In this document: positions 24,298-32,154 of the stretch, piece by piece
Layout of the letters: each line of letters starts with the position of its first letter
Position numbering within the stretch: position 1 is the first letter of the stretch
Source of the DNA: an uncultured Collinsella sp.
GTDB taxonomy: Bacteria; Actinomycetota; Coriobacteriia; Coriobacteriales; Coriobacteriaceae
DNA length: 64,000 bases
NCBI GenBank assembly: GCA_900757185.1
Contig: CAAEMX010000048.1
Coordinates: forward strand, 8,907 to 72,906
Direction of reading: 5' to 3'
The notes under the pieces: generated by a model
Database searches by the model: none
The model's input: only the letters and a program-made list of their open reading frames with translations
Told to the model about the DNA's origin: nothing
Made by a program: the position numbers and the translations under genes

Positions 24298-26214
24298 ATG
24301 GAAGAGGCCTATCGTCAAGCACGCAAGCGCGGCGAGCAGGGACGCCGTCACGCCATCAGCCAAAGCGAGCACCCGTACCTTACGGACCTCGATAGCCTCG
24401 TTGCCCAGCTCCCCTTAGGTCAGCGAGAGAGCGTCGGCCTAAGGGACATTCCGCTCGAAATGGTCGTCGGCACGGTTACCAAGGGTCGTCAGTCTGCCTT
24501 TTCGTGCAACTTTATGCCCCTGTTGCCATTTAACACCGAGTTCGCCCGCAAGTGGTCCAACCTCTACGACATCCAGGTGACCGAGGGCTATCGCGACCCC
24601 ATCATCGTCACCGAGTTCATGCATCGGTTTTACGTCCAGGAGGGCAACAAGCGCGTCAGCGTCCTCAAATTCCTGGACGCCCCGACGGTTTCGGCCAAGG
24701 TCACCCGTCTCTACCCCAGCAAATGGGATTCCGTCGAAAGTCGCCTGTACGGCGAGTTCTGCGCGTTTTGGCGCGTCTGCCCCCTATACGAGATCGAGTT
24801 CTCGCGCGAGGGAAGCTACGAGACGCTCGCCAAGATGCTCGGCCAGGACCTTGTCGAAAAGTGGCCACAGAAAAAGGTCGACTACCTGCGCCACACCTTC
24901 CTACTCTTTAAACGCGCCTACCTGCGCGCCGGCGGCGACCATCTGGACATTACGCCCGCCGACGCCATGCTCGTCTACCTCAACGTGTACAACCAGGACC
25001 GCCTGCTGGATACGCCGACGGACATCGTCGTAAACCGCCTGTGCAAGATTTGGCGCGAGCTGATCATTGCCGGCAAAAATGACGAGGACAAGGTCGATCT
25101 TGTCGAGGCACCGAGCGTCGATGAGGAAGAGACACCCGCCAAGTCCACCTCCGGCGTGCTCAACTTCTTTATGGGCAAGACCGTCTACTCGGCTGCCAAC
25201 CCCCTGCGCATCGCCTTTATCCATGAATTCCCCTGCGTTACGTCGAGCTGGGACAGCCTGCACGACCAGGGGCGCCAGTATCTCGACGAGCACTTTGGCG
25301 GCATCGTGCGCACCGAGGCATTCGAGGACTGCCACGATCCGGACATGTTCTACGCCGCCGTGGAAACGGCTGTCAAACATGGAGACAACGTCATCTTCTC
25401 GACCTCGCACCGTCTGATGGAATACACGCTCAGGGCAGCCGTTGAGTATCCCCAGGTGCGGTTTCTCAACTGCTCTATCGGCCTTCCCCACCAAAGCGTC
25501 CGTTCGTACTTTGGCAAGATGTACGAGGCCAAGTTCCTCCTGGGCGCCCTTGCCGCCAGTATGGCGGACAACCATCGCATTGGTTACCACGCGTCCGTCT
25601 TTGCGTCGGGCGCGCTTAGCGAGATCAACGCCTTTGCGATTGGCGCCTCGCTGCTCGACCCCCGCGCGCAAATTATCCTGACCTGGGGCGATGTGCCCGC
25701 CGGCGGTCTTGCCGAGGCCATGTGCCGCGAAGGCGTGAGCGTTATGACCGGCGCTGACATGTCCAAGTCGCTCGAAGACCCTACGGCCTACGGACTCCAC
25801 CGCCTGGTCGATGGCAAGGTCGTCGGCATCGCCATGCCGGTATGGAACTGGGGCCGATACTACGAGCTTATCGTGCGAAGCCTGCTGCACGGCACCTGGG
25901 ATGAGACCAGTGACGACAGCCAGGTTCGTGCCGTCAACTACTGGTATGGTATGAGCTCGGGCATCATCGACATTCGCTACGCTCCGGGCCTGCCCTATCA
26001 GACGCGCAAGCTTGTTCAGCTGCTCCGCAATGGCATCGTCGAGGGCTCCATCAATCCATTTGGCGGCGAGCTCCATAGCCAAGACGGCGTGGTGCAGATC
26101 GAGGGCTTTCCCCCACTGCCGAGCACGCAAATCGTCGAGATGGACTGGCTGGCCGACAACGTGGTGGGCACCATTCCACAACTCGACGATGAGCCGAAAG
26201 TCCGCGCCCTATGA
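24298..26214 (+). CDS. Cytoplasmic BMP-family ligand-binding protein with ParB-like N-terminal domain
   Basis: A 638-residue protein with AGGGAG upstream of ATG 24298. The N-terminal part (about 40-130) has YVQEGNKRVSVLKFL, the conserved string of ParB/sulfiredoxin-like domains; a helical middle follows; and from about residue 302 (NPLRIAFIHEF) to about 610 it matches the BMP/PnrA periplasmic nucleoside-binding domain, including SVRSYFGKMYEAKFLLGALA and a TWGDVPAGGLAEA region. Unlike ordinary BMP lipoproteins it has no signal peptide or lipobox, so it should stay in the cytoplasm and act as a sensor or regulator, perhaps of nucleosides. The stop overlaps the start of the phosphoesterase gene by 4 nt (ATGA). 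Function is not established. Confidence 0.8.
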   Translation: MEEAYRQARKRGEQGRRHAISQSEHPYLTDLDSLVAQLPLGQRESVGLRDIPLEMVVGTVTKGRQSAFSCNFMPLLPFNTEFARKWSNLYDIQVTEGYRDPIIVTEFMHRFYVQEGNKRVSVLKFLDAPTVSAKVTRLYPSKWDSVESRLYGEFCAFWRVCPLYEIEFSREGSYETLAKMLGQDLVEKWPQKKVDYLRHTFLLFKRAYLRAGGDHLDITPADAMLVYLNVYNQDRLLDTPTDIVVNRLCKIWRELIIAGKNDEDKVDLVEAPSVDEEETPAKSTSGVLNFFMGKTVYSAANPLRIAFIHEFPCVTSSWDSLHDQGRQYLDEHFGGIVRTEAFEDCHDPDMFYAAVETAVKHGDNVIFSTSHRLMEYTLRAAVEYPQVRFLNCSIGLPHQSVRSYFGKMYEAKFLLGALAASMADNHRIGYHASVFASGALSEINAFAIGASLLDPRAQIILTWGDVPAGGLAEAMCREGVSVMTGADMSKSLEDPTAYGLHRLVDGKVVGIAMPVWNWGRYYELIVRSLLHGTWDETSDDSQVRAVNYWYGMSSGIIDIRYAPGLPYQTRKLVQLLRNGIVEGSINPFGGELHSQDGVVQIEGFPPLPSTQIVEMDWLADNVVGTIPQLDDEPKVRAL

Positions 26215-26921
26215 AGATCCTTGCCATAGCCGATACCGAAGAGCGATGCCTATGGGAGTGCTTTCGCAAGGAGCGCTTTGAGGGTGTCGACCTGATTTTG
26301 TCCGCTGGCGATCTGGATCCGGACTATCTTGAGTTTTTGGTCACGGTCATCAACAAACCGCTTATCTACGTACGCGGCAACCACGACGACCGCTATGCAC
26401 GTCATGCACCGGGCGGATGTATTTGTGTCGAAGACACCGTGTACGTGTATCGCGGCGTCCGCATTGCGGGGCTTGGCGGCTCCATGCGCTATCGAGACGG
26501 TGCCAACATGTATACCGAGCGCGAGATGGCAAAACGCATGCGCAAGCTATCGCGAAAAATCGCACTGGTAGACGGATGCGATATTCTACTTACCCATGCA
26601 CCCGTCGCAGGCATGGGCGACCTGGACGACCTGCCGCATCGAGGATTCGAGTGCTTTAATGCGGCTCTTGAGTCTTGGGGTCCCGACTATATGATTCACG
26701 GGCATGTGCACCAAAGCTACGGCCCCAACTTTCAACGCGAGCGCCAACACCCATGCGGAACGAAGATTGTCAACGCCTGCGGCTATACCAAGATCGAAAT
26801 TGACGAGGCGCGCTACCCCACGCGCGGTTGGAAGGCCGCTTGGCTCAACTCGCAAACCATGCGCCGCGAGCTCAAACGCCACGAAGCAATCGAGTCTTCA
26901 ACCGCCAGAACCCCCTGGTAA
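26211..26921 (+). CDS. Calcineurin-like metallophosphoesterase
   Basis: A 236-residue enzyme with the full set of metal-binding motifs: AIAD at the start, SAGDLD, RGNHDD, LLTHAPV and HGHVHQSYG. These define the YfcE/MPP-like phosphodiesterase family, which acts with Mn or Fe on phosphodiesters. It starts at an ATG that overlaps the preceding BMP gene by 4 nt, so the two proteins are made together. Substrate is unknown; coupling to a nucleoside-binding-like protein suggests a nucleotide, but that is inference. Confidence 0.88.
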   Translation: MKILAIADTEERCLWECFRKERFEGVDLILSAGDLDPDYLEFLVTVINKPLIYVRGNHDDRYARHAPGGCICVEDTVYVYRGVRIAGLGGSMRYRDGANMYTEREMAKRMRKLSRKIALVDGCDILLTHAPVAGMGDLDDLPHRGFECFNAALESWGPDYMIHGHVHQSYGPNFQRERQHPCGTKIVNACGYTKIEIDEARYPTRGWKAAWLNSQTMRRELKRHEAIESSTARTPW

Positions 26922-26929
26922 CTGCCAAC

Positions 26930-26968
26930 AACCACCACGAAGGGGATAGGCACCTTTATGGTGGTTTT
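26930..26968 (+). repeat. GGGATAG-core palindrome after the phosphoesterase gene (family D)
   Basis: Arms AACCACCACGAAGG / CCTTTATGGTGGTT (26930-26943, 26953-26966) with GGATAGGCA between and TT after; placed 8 nt beyond the stop codon. Confidence 0.85.
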
Positions 26969-27035
26969 GCTGACTCGTCCGACCTGTCCATCACGGTGCT
27001 TGTGTAATTAACGAGAACACTCATTGTTTTGTAAG

Positions 27036-27063
27036 GACGGCGCTCACGTGCCGTCTTTTTTTG
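27036..27063 (+). terminator. Rho-independent terminator before the sigma-factor gene
   Basis: Stem GACGGC / GCCGTC (27036-27041, 27050-27055) followed by an eight-T run. Confidence 0.88.
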
Positions 27064-27092
27064 TCAACTTATGCAGTCTCGACCGTGTTGTA
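27063..27092 (+). promoter_or_regulatory. Possible ECF-type promoter of the sigma/anti-sigma operon
   Basis: TGTCAACTT (27062-27070) and CGTGTT about 15 nt later resemble ECF-sigma -35 (AAC) and -10 (CGT) boxes, which would allow autoregulation. Short motifs, so tentative. Confidence 0.3.
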
Positions 27093-27153
27093 TGTAGAGG
27101 GACCTCGCGAGACGCCTTCCCTATATCCACCACGACCAATTGGAGGTGACACT

Positions 27154-27714
27154 ATGCCTGCACGCCGTAACCGCAATAGCACGCTCCGATGCGATGCCGA
27201 TCAGATCGAGCGGGAAGCAAAGCGCTTGGTCGACACGTATTCCGACCTCATCCTTCGATTGTGCTATTCGGCCCTTGGATCCGCTGACGACGCTCAAGAC
27301 ATCTGCCAGGACACGCTGATCAAGATTCTCCAACGCACTCAACCGTTCGACTCGCTCGAACACGAACGTGCTTGGGTGATCCGAGTCGCACTGAACGCAT
27401 GTCGCGATATCGGCCGTACGCACGCGAATCACCCGGTTGTCGACCTCGATTCGCTCCCCGATTTCTGCGCACCCGTAACACATACCGAGCAAGAATTCGC
27501 GCAACGCGACTGCGCCATTCTTTCCGCTGTCACGGCCCTGCCTCAAGCACAGCGCATCGCCATCTTTTTGCACTACTACGCAGGCATGAGCATCAGGGAA
27601 ATCGCAGACGCCGTTCACGCGACGCCAGCTGCAACCGCCCAGCACCTTAGCCGCGGACGTGCGTCACTTCGGCTTACCTTGAAAGGAGACCACAATGACT
27701 ACGAATTCGAATGA
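27154..27714 (+). CDS. ECF-type RNA polymerase sigma factor
   Basis: A 186-residue sigma-70 family protein with region 2 (LVDTYSDLILRLCYSALGSADDAQDICQD broken by a short linker) and region 4 (LPQAQRIAIFLHYYAGMSIREIA, then a recognition helix ending in LSRGRASL). GGAGG is 7 nt before ATG 27154. The following gene overlaps by 20 nt and encodes a membrane protein, the standard ECF sigma/anti-sigma layout. The signal it responds to is unknown; envelope or cell-wall stress would be usual. Confidence 0.92.
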   Translation: MPARRNRNSTLRCDADQIEREAKRLVDTYSDLILRLCYSALGSADDAQDICQDTLIKILQRTQPFDSLEHERAWVIRVALNACRDIGRTHANHPVVDLDSLPDFCAPVTHTEQEFAQRDCAILSAVTALPQAQRIAIFLHYYAGMSIREIADAVHATPAATAQHLSRGRASLRLTLKGDHNDYEFE

Positions 27715-28825
27715 CTATCGCCACGCCCTGGAGCACATTTCGTTTACCGATAATGCGAAGCAGCACATGGCAAACTCGATTGCTCAGTCCGTCGCCTCGA
27801 GCGATGCGGCGACCGCTCAAAGCAACTTTAATGGCACGCGACGCAAGCCGCGCATCGCCCGCCATCCCGTAAGAACAGTCGCTCGCATTGCCGCTGTAAC
27901 GGCAGTCCTCGCTATCGTCATTGGAGGCGCTGGCACGGCCATGGCAACAGGCGTCCTGCCGCTTCCTTCTGACATGCTTTCCGACATCTTTGACGGACCT
28001 GCTTCTCAAACCGAGATCATCGACCGTATTGGCCGGCCCGTCGGTGCTAGCTGCTCCAACAACGGAGTCACCGTGACCGCCGACGCCATCATGGGCGACA
28101 AGGATATGGTTACCATCGCCTATACGCTTACGTTCGACGATCCCGCTGCCCTGAAAAAGCTTTCCGAGCCGGGCGAGAACGGAACTATCGCCGGAAGTGT
28201 CGATGGAAACGTATACGTTGATGGCGAGCATGGCGGCCAAGGCCAATCATGGCTCATTGACAAGAACCCCAATGACTCCAGCATTCAATACTTTGCACAG
28301 TTCAGCGTTGAATCACCCGGCCTTATGGGCAGGACCGTCCGCACGCATATCAACTCTCTCGTTGTGCCACGTGCTGGCAAAGAGCTTCCCGAGTATAAGA
28401 AAATACTTACGGGCCCATGGGATCTTAAGTTCCAGCTGAATTACGAAGATACATCCGTTACGATTCCCGCGCCCAAATTGGTCAACTTTAACGGCACCAA
28501 GGCGACGATTCAAGAGGCCACCGTATCCTGCGTTGGCGTTTCAGTCCGCTACAACATAGATCGTTCCATCGAACACGACAACAACAGCGGCAAGATGTCT
28601 CAAAACATGGAGGAGTCTATGGATGCCGTTGGCAACATACCCCTCATCGTGACGTTCAAAGACGGTCATGTTGAGGACGCAACCAGCCACAGCGGCTATT
28701 TCGCAAATAAACTGGATAACGGCACCACTGATGTCCACAAGACCTGGCCGTTCTCGCAAGTTTGTGACACAGACAAGATTGCAAGCGTACAAATTGGCGA
28801 TACGGTCATTCCCATGAATTCGTAA
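27695..28825 (+). CDS. Membrane-anchored putative anti-sigma factor (DUF4179-like)
   Basis: A 376-residue protein with a cytoplasmic N-terminus of about 60 residues, one membrane helix near 62-85 (VARIAAVTAVLAIVIGGAG) and a large extracellular domain with the TVTADAIMGDKDMVTIAY pattern of DUF4179 proteins. AAGGAG lies 6 nt upstream of ATG 27695, inside the sigma gene, so translation is coupled. It probably holds the sigma factor at the membrane until a signal is sensed outside. No zinc-binding anti-sigma motif is seen, so the role rests on context. Confidence 0.8.
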   Translation: MTTNSNDYRHALEHISFTDNAKQHMANSIAQSVASSDAATAQSNFNGTRRKPRIARHPVRTVARIAAVTAVLAIVIGGAGTAMATGVLPLPSDMLSDIFDGPASQTEIIDRIGRPVGASCSNNGVTVTADAIMGDKDMVTIAYTLTFDDPAALKKLSEPGENGTIAGSVDGNVYVDGEHGGQGQSWLIDKNPNDSSIQYFAQFSVESPGLMGRTVRTHINSLVVPRAGKELPEYKKILTGPWDLKFQLNYEDTSVTIPAPKLVNFNGTKATIQEATVSCVGVSVRYNIDRSIEHDNNSGKMSQNMEESMDAVGNIPLIVTFKDGHVEDATSHSGYFANKLDNGTTDVHKTWPFSQVCDTDKIASVQIGDTVIPMNS

Positions 28826-28943
28826 CGCTACGCGGCTCGTATATGCACCCGGTTCCGCACTTCGCGTCTAAAGATGCGCTGTCATCGAGCAGCGTGAGCG
28901 CAAGGCCGCCCGTATGGTCGGCTGGGAACACCTCGTTGCGCTA

Positions 28944-28984
28944 AAAACCACCACGAAGGGGACCGGCACCTTTGTGGTGGTTTT
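28944..28984 (+). repeat. GGGACCG-core palindrome after the anti-sigma gene (family D)
   Basis: Arms AAAACCACCACGAAGG / CCTTTGTGGTGGTTTT enclose GGACCGGCA and end in TTTT; 118 nt beyond the anti-sigma stop. Confidence 0.85.
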
Positions 28985-29009
28985 ACTGACTCGTCCGACC
29001 TGTCCCAAC

Positions 29010-29076
29010 GGTCTGTCTCAATCTGTAACAGGTAGGGCCCAAATAATCGGTTAGCTGTTACAGATCGAGACAGACC
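29010..29076. repeat. TCTGTAACAG palindrome, copy 1 (family C)
   Basis: 22-bp arms (29010-29031 and 29055-29076) containing CTGTAACAG / CTGTTACAG flanked by GTCTC / GAGAC, loop of about 23 nt. The gap 28826-29176 holds only this, copy 2 and one family D element. Confidence 0.85.
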
Positions 29077-29094
29077 ACGGATGCTCGGCCGAAA

Positions 29095-29151
29095 ATCTCA
29101 ATCTGTAACAGGTAGGAACGATTTTGCCCCTTAGATGTTACAGATTGAGAT
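29095..29151. repeat. TCTGTAACAG palindrome, copy 2 (family C)
   Basis: Perfect 16-bp arms ATCTCAATCTGTAACA / TGTTACAGATTGAGAT, 85 bp downstream of copy 1; lies 25 nt beyond the stop of the leuB remnant. Confidence 0.85.
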
Positions 29152-29176
29152 ATTTGACAGCTTGAATCGGCATCGC

Positions 29177-29815
29177 CTACAGCGCGGCGACGACCTTGTC
29201 GCCCATCGTCGTGGTGCCGAGGATCTTATCTGCCGGGGTGTTGACATCGGCGATGTCACGGGTGCGCCAGCCCTCGTCGAGCACGCGCGCCACGGCGCTC
29301 TCGATCCACGCGGCTTGCTCGCCCATGTCGAGCGCGTAGGTCAGCAGCATCGCCACCGACAAGATTTGAGCCAGCGGATTGGCCACGCCGAGCCCCGCGA
29401 TGTCAGGAGCGCTGCCAGCGCTCGGCCCAAACAGCGATACGCCATCATCCAGCGAGGCAGAGGCAAGCATACCGAGCGATCCGGTAATCTGAGCCGCCTC
29501 ATCGGACAGGATGTCGCCGAACATGTTCTCCGTCACCACGACGTCAAAGTCTGCCGGTCGACTGATGAGCTGCATGGCGGCGTTGTCGACGAGCAGGTCC
29601 TCAAGCTCCACGTCGGAGTACTCCTCGTCTTGCACGCGATGCACGATCTCGCGCCACATGCGGCTCGTCTCCAGCACGTTGCGCTTATCAACGCTCGTCA
29701 CCTTGCCGCGACGTTTGCGCGCCGCCTCAAATGCCTGGCGCGCAATGCGCTCAATCTCGTACTCGCGATACTCCATCACGTCGACAGCACGCTGACCGGC
29801 CGCACCCGCAGCGCC
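29177..29815 (-). pseudogene. leuB: 3-isopropylmalate dehydrogenase, 5'-truncated remnant
   Basis: About 210 codons matching the C-terminal two thirds of Leu[24 protein letters not shown], then [23 protein letters not shown] and [14 protein letters not shown], which contain active-site and metal-binding residues. The N-terminal third, with the PGDGIGPE nucleotide-binding start, is missing; upstream sequence switches directly to a leuA remnant. No ribosome-binding site precedes the fragment. It could not form a working dehydrogenase for the third step of leucine synthesis. Confidence 0.88.
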
Positions 29816-29819
29816 CGCG

Positions 29820-30383
29820 CAGGTCACGGATGCGGGCGCCAAAGTCCCACGGCATGTTGTAGCCCATCGTATCGGGGATGTTCACGACCGTGGCACCGGC
29901 CTTTACGGCCGCCTCGATAATGCGCACCAGAAACTCCTGATCGGAGCGGCCGGCATCCTCGGCATAAAACTCAACATCGTCAACGAACTTGCGAGCATGT
30001 TTGACGGCATGGATCGCTCACTCAATTGCCCTTTCCTCAGTCATATGGAGCTTGTCGCGCAGGTGACTGGTGCTCACACCCAGCCCTGTATGGATACGGG
30101 GCCTCTGGGCCGTTTTGAGCGCCTCTGCAGCCACTTCGATATCCCTGTCGACAGCGCGCGTCAGGCCGCATACCGTGCATCGGTCGCCCGCAATCTTGCC
30201 AATCTCCTGTACGGAGCGAAAGTCACCAGGACTCGAGATGGGAAAGCCCGCCTCGATAACGTCCACGTTCATGCGCACCAGCTGGCGGGCGATGAAGAGC
30301 TTTTCCTCGGTATTCATGCTGGCGCCCGGCGACTGCTCACCGTCGCACAGGGTGGCGTCAAAGATTGTGATTTTGCGGCTTAT
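29820..30383 (-). pseudogene. leuA: 2-isopropylmalate synthase, decayed 5' remnant
   Basis: Reads as LeuA from residue 1 to about 188. Four lesions are visible. The position of the start codon, 5 nt after AGGAGG, is ATA (30381-30383). The metal/substrate signature expected as FDTTLRDGEQ reads [10 protein letters not shown]. An in-frame TGA interrupts it at 30018-30020, after which the frame continues with [17 protein letters not shown]. At about 29820 the sequence jumps into leuB, deleting the LeuA C-terminus, any leuC and leuD, and the leuB start. The leader peptide and attenuator upstream are intact. Leucine synthesis through this locus is therefore lost. Confidence 0.88.
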
Positions 30384-30447
30384 ATGTTCCTCCTGATTGA
30401 CCGTTTTATGACAGATGGCTTTCAGGAGAGAGAAGGCCTAGAGATAG

Positions 30448-30505
30448 AAAAATACCCGTGTCGCTCATCACGCCTGAAAGCGGCAGACGATAGCGCACCC
30501 GGGTA
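30448..30505 (-). terminator. Attenuator terminator of the leu leader
   Basis: On the minus strand TACCCGGGTG ... CACGGGTA with inner CGCT/AGCG and GCC/GGC pairing closes a hairpin followed by T5. It lies between the leader peptide and leuA, 65-120 nt before leuA. Confidence 0.8.
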
Positions 30506-30534
30506 CAACAAATCGTTATAGCGAGATTACAACC

Positions 30535-30594
30535 CTAGCGCGCTATCCAATCTAGTAGCGCTAGGCCTAGGAGCTGTTGCGTGTTCTTAAACAT
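30535..30594 (-). CDS. leuL: Leucine-rich leader peptide of the leu attenuator
   Basis: A 19-codon frame, MFKNTQQLLGLALLDWIAR, preceded by AAGGGAG 6 nt upstream of ATG 30594. Five of seven consecutive codons are Leu, four of them CTA, which is rare in this GC-rich genome. The terminator at 30448-30505 follows, so this is a classical leader: ribosomes stalling for lack of charged Leu-tRNA would let transcription pass into leuA. It remains intact although leuA and leuB are broken. A longer frame upstream is open but uninformative. Confidence 0.85.
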   Translation of the reverse strand: MFKNTQQLLGLALLDWIAR

Positions 30595-30619
30595 GTTGGG
30601 CTCCCTTCGGCCTCGGGTA

Positions 30620-30648
30620 GTACTACATCGCGCTAAAGTACAACACAA
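30620..30648 (-). promoter_or_regulatory. Candidate promoter of the leu leader
   Basis: TTGTGT (30643-30648), 17-nt spacer, TAGTAC (30620-30625) on the minus strand, about 25 nt upstream of leuL. Confidence 0.5.
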
Positions 30649-30650
30649 GT

Positions 30651-30690
30651 AAAACCACCACAAGGGTGCCTGTCCCCTTCGTGGTGGTTT
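30651..30690 (-). repeat. GGGACAG-core palindrome upstream of the leu leader (family D)
   Basis: Arms AAAACCACCACAAGG / CCTTCGTGGTGGTTT with the core in the opposite orientation to the copies at 24204, 26930 and 28944 (reads GGGGACAGGCACC on the minus strand). It follows the rplA terminator. Confidence 0.85.
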
Positions 30691-30703
30691 CGTTGACTCA
30701 AAA

Positions 30704-30744
30704 GCAAGAGACCCGGTCCTGCACGAGGCAGAACCGGGTCTCTT
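30704..30744 (-). terminator. Rho-independent terminator of rplKA
   Basis: Arms AAGAGACCCGGT / ACCGGGTCTCTT (30706-30717, 30733-30744) with further pairing inside; on the minus strand followed by TGCTTTTG. Confidence 0.85.
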
Positions 30745-30780
30745 TAGCAATGCTTGCTTTGCTCAGGCAGTAACTGTTAG

Positions 30781-31488
30781 TTACTCAGCCAGGAAGTCGC
30801 GCTGGATAGCGGGATCGACCTTGACGCCAGGGCCCATGGTGGAAGACACGGAGATGGACTTGACGTACTTGCCCTTAGCAGAAGAGGGCTTGACGCGCAG
30901 GATCTCGGTGTACAGGGCAGCGTAGTTCTCGACGAGCTGCTGCTCGGTGAAGGACTTCTTGCCCAGGGGCACGTGGCAGATGCCGTAGCGGTCGGCGCGG
31001 TACTCAACGCGGCCAGCCTTGAGCTCGGAGACCATCTTGGCGACGTCCATGGTCACGGTGCCGAGCTTAGGGTTCGGCATGAGGCCACGGGGACCAAGGA
31101 TCTTACCGATGCGGCCAACCTTGGCCATCATGTTCGGCGTAGCGATAGCAGCGTCGAAGTTGATCTCGCCCTTCTGGATCTGGGCGACGAGCTCGTCGGA
31201 ACCGATGATGTCGGCGCCGGCAGCCTCGGCCTCACGGGCCTTCTCGCCCTCGGCGAAGACGGCAACACGAACGGTCTTGCCGGTGCCGTGGGGCAGGGAG
31301 ATGGAGCCACGGATGTTCTGGTCAGCCTTACGAGTATCAATGCCCAAACGGAAGTGGGCCTCGACGGTCTCGTCGAACTTGGCGGTGTCGAGCTCCTTGA
31401 TGAGCTTGGCAGCCTGAAGGGGGGTGTAGAGCGTGGCGCGGTCGATCTTTTCGGCAGCGGCGTTATAGCTCTTACCATGCTTAGCCAT
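30781..31488 (-). CDS. rplA: 50S ribosomal protein L1
   Basis: A 235-residue L1-stalk protein with the [15 protein letters not shown] and [15 protein letters not shown] signatures of the family. GGAGG is 8 nt from ATG 31488 and only 2 nt from the in-frame ATG at 31494, so the second is used. It follows rplK by about 115 nt; the gap has a weak AACGGGTGC / GGCGCCCGTT hairpin (31560-31587). L1 binds 23S rRNA and in many bacteria represses its own operon. Confidence 0.97.
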   Translation of the reverse strand: MAKHGKSYNAAAEKIDRATLYTPLQAAKLIKELDTAKFDETVEAHFRLGIDTRKADQNIRGSISLPHGTGKTVRVAVFAEGEKAREAEAAGADIIGSDELVAQIQKGEINFDAAIATPNMMAKVGRIGKILGPRGLMPNPKLGTVTMDVAKMVSELKAGRVEYRADRYGICHVPLGKKSFTEQQLVENYAALYTEILRVKPSSAKGKYVKSISVSSTMGPGVKVDPAIQRDFLAE

Positions 31489-31605
31489 GTGCATTACCTC
31501 CTGTGGTTAAACGGGCGTGAGCCCTCCCACATCGTATCGTGTGCCCTATTGCACACATTTAACGGGCGCCCCGGTCGGAGCACCCGTCGTTACCATAAGA
31601 AATCG

Positions 31606-32034
31606 TTACTCAGCGATGGTGACGCCCATGGAACGGGCGGTACCGGCGATGATCTTCTTGGCGGCGTCAATGTCGTTGGCATTGAGGTCCGGCATCTTGA
31701 TCTCGGCGATCTTGGTGAGCTGCTCCTGGGAGAGCTGACCAACCTTGTCGGCCTGGGGCTTAGCGGAACCAGACTTAAGGTTCAGCTCCTTCTTGATGAG
31801 GTGAGCCGCCGGCGGGGTCTTGGTGATGAAGGAGAAGGACTTGTCCTCGTAGACAGAGATCTCAACGGGGATGATGTCGCCCTTCTTGTCCTGCGTCTCG
31901 GCGTTAAAGGCCTGGCAGAACTGCATGATGTTCACGCCAGCAGCGCCCAGGGCGGGGCCGACGGGAGGAGCGGGGTTAGCTGCACCAGCAGGAATCTGGA
32001 GCTTAATGACGTTGGCAACCTTCTTCTCAGCCAT
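31606..32034 (-). CDS. rplK: 50S ribosomal protein L11
   Basis: A 142-residue protein of the GTPase-associated centre: [22 protein letters not shown] at the N-terminus (with the proline-rich hinge) and the C-terminal rRNA-binding domain ending [16 protein letters not shown] touches the ATG at 32040 but is 6 nt from ATG 32034, which is chosen. Follows nusG by 120 nt on the same strand. Confidence 0.97.
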   Translation of the reverse strand: MAEKKVANVIKLQIPAGAANPAPPVGPALGAAGVNIMQFCQAFNAETQDKKGDIIPVEISVYEDKSFSFITKTPPAAHLIKKELNLKSGSAKPQADKVGQLSQEQLTKIAEIKMPDLNANDIDAAKKIIAGTARSMGVTIAE

Positions 32035-32154
32035 GGTCATTCCTTTCGAATCACGAGTGTGAAGTACTTGCTATATCGTAAGCACGCACGTGTTAGAAGC
32101 ACTCCTGAGATGAGCAGTCACAGAAGAAGCACGCTCGCGCGAACGGACGAAAAC

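Noticed and set aside
29177..29842. Functional leuB with an alternative start
   Set aside because: The N-terminal nucleotide-binding third is absent and the open start lies in sequence fused from leuA.
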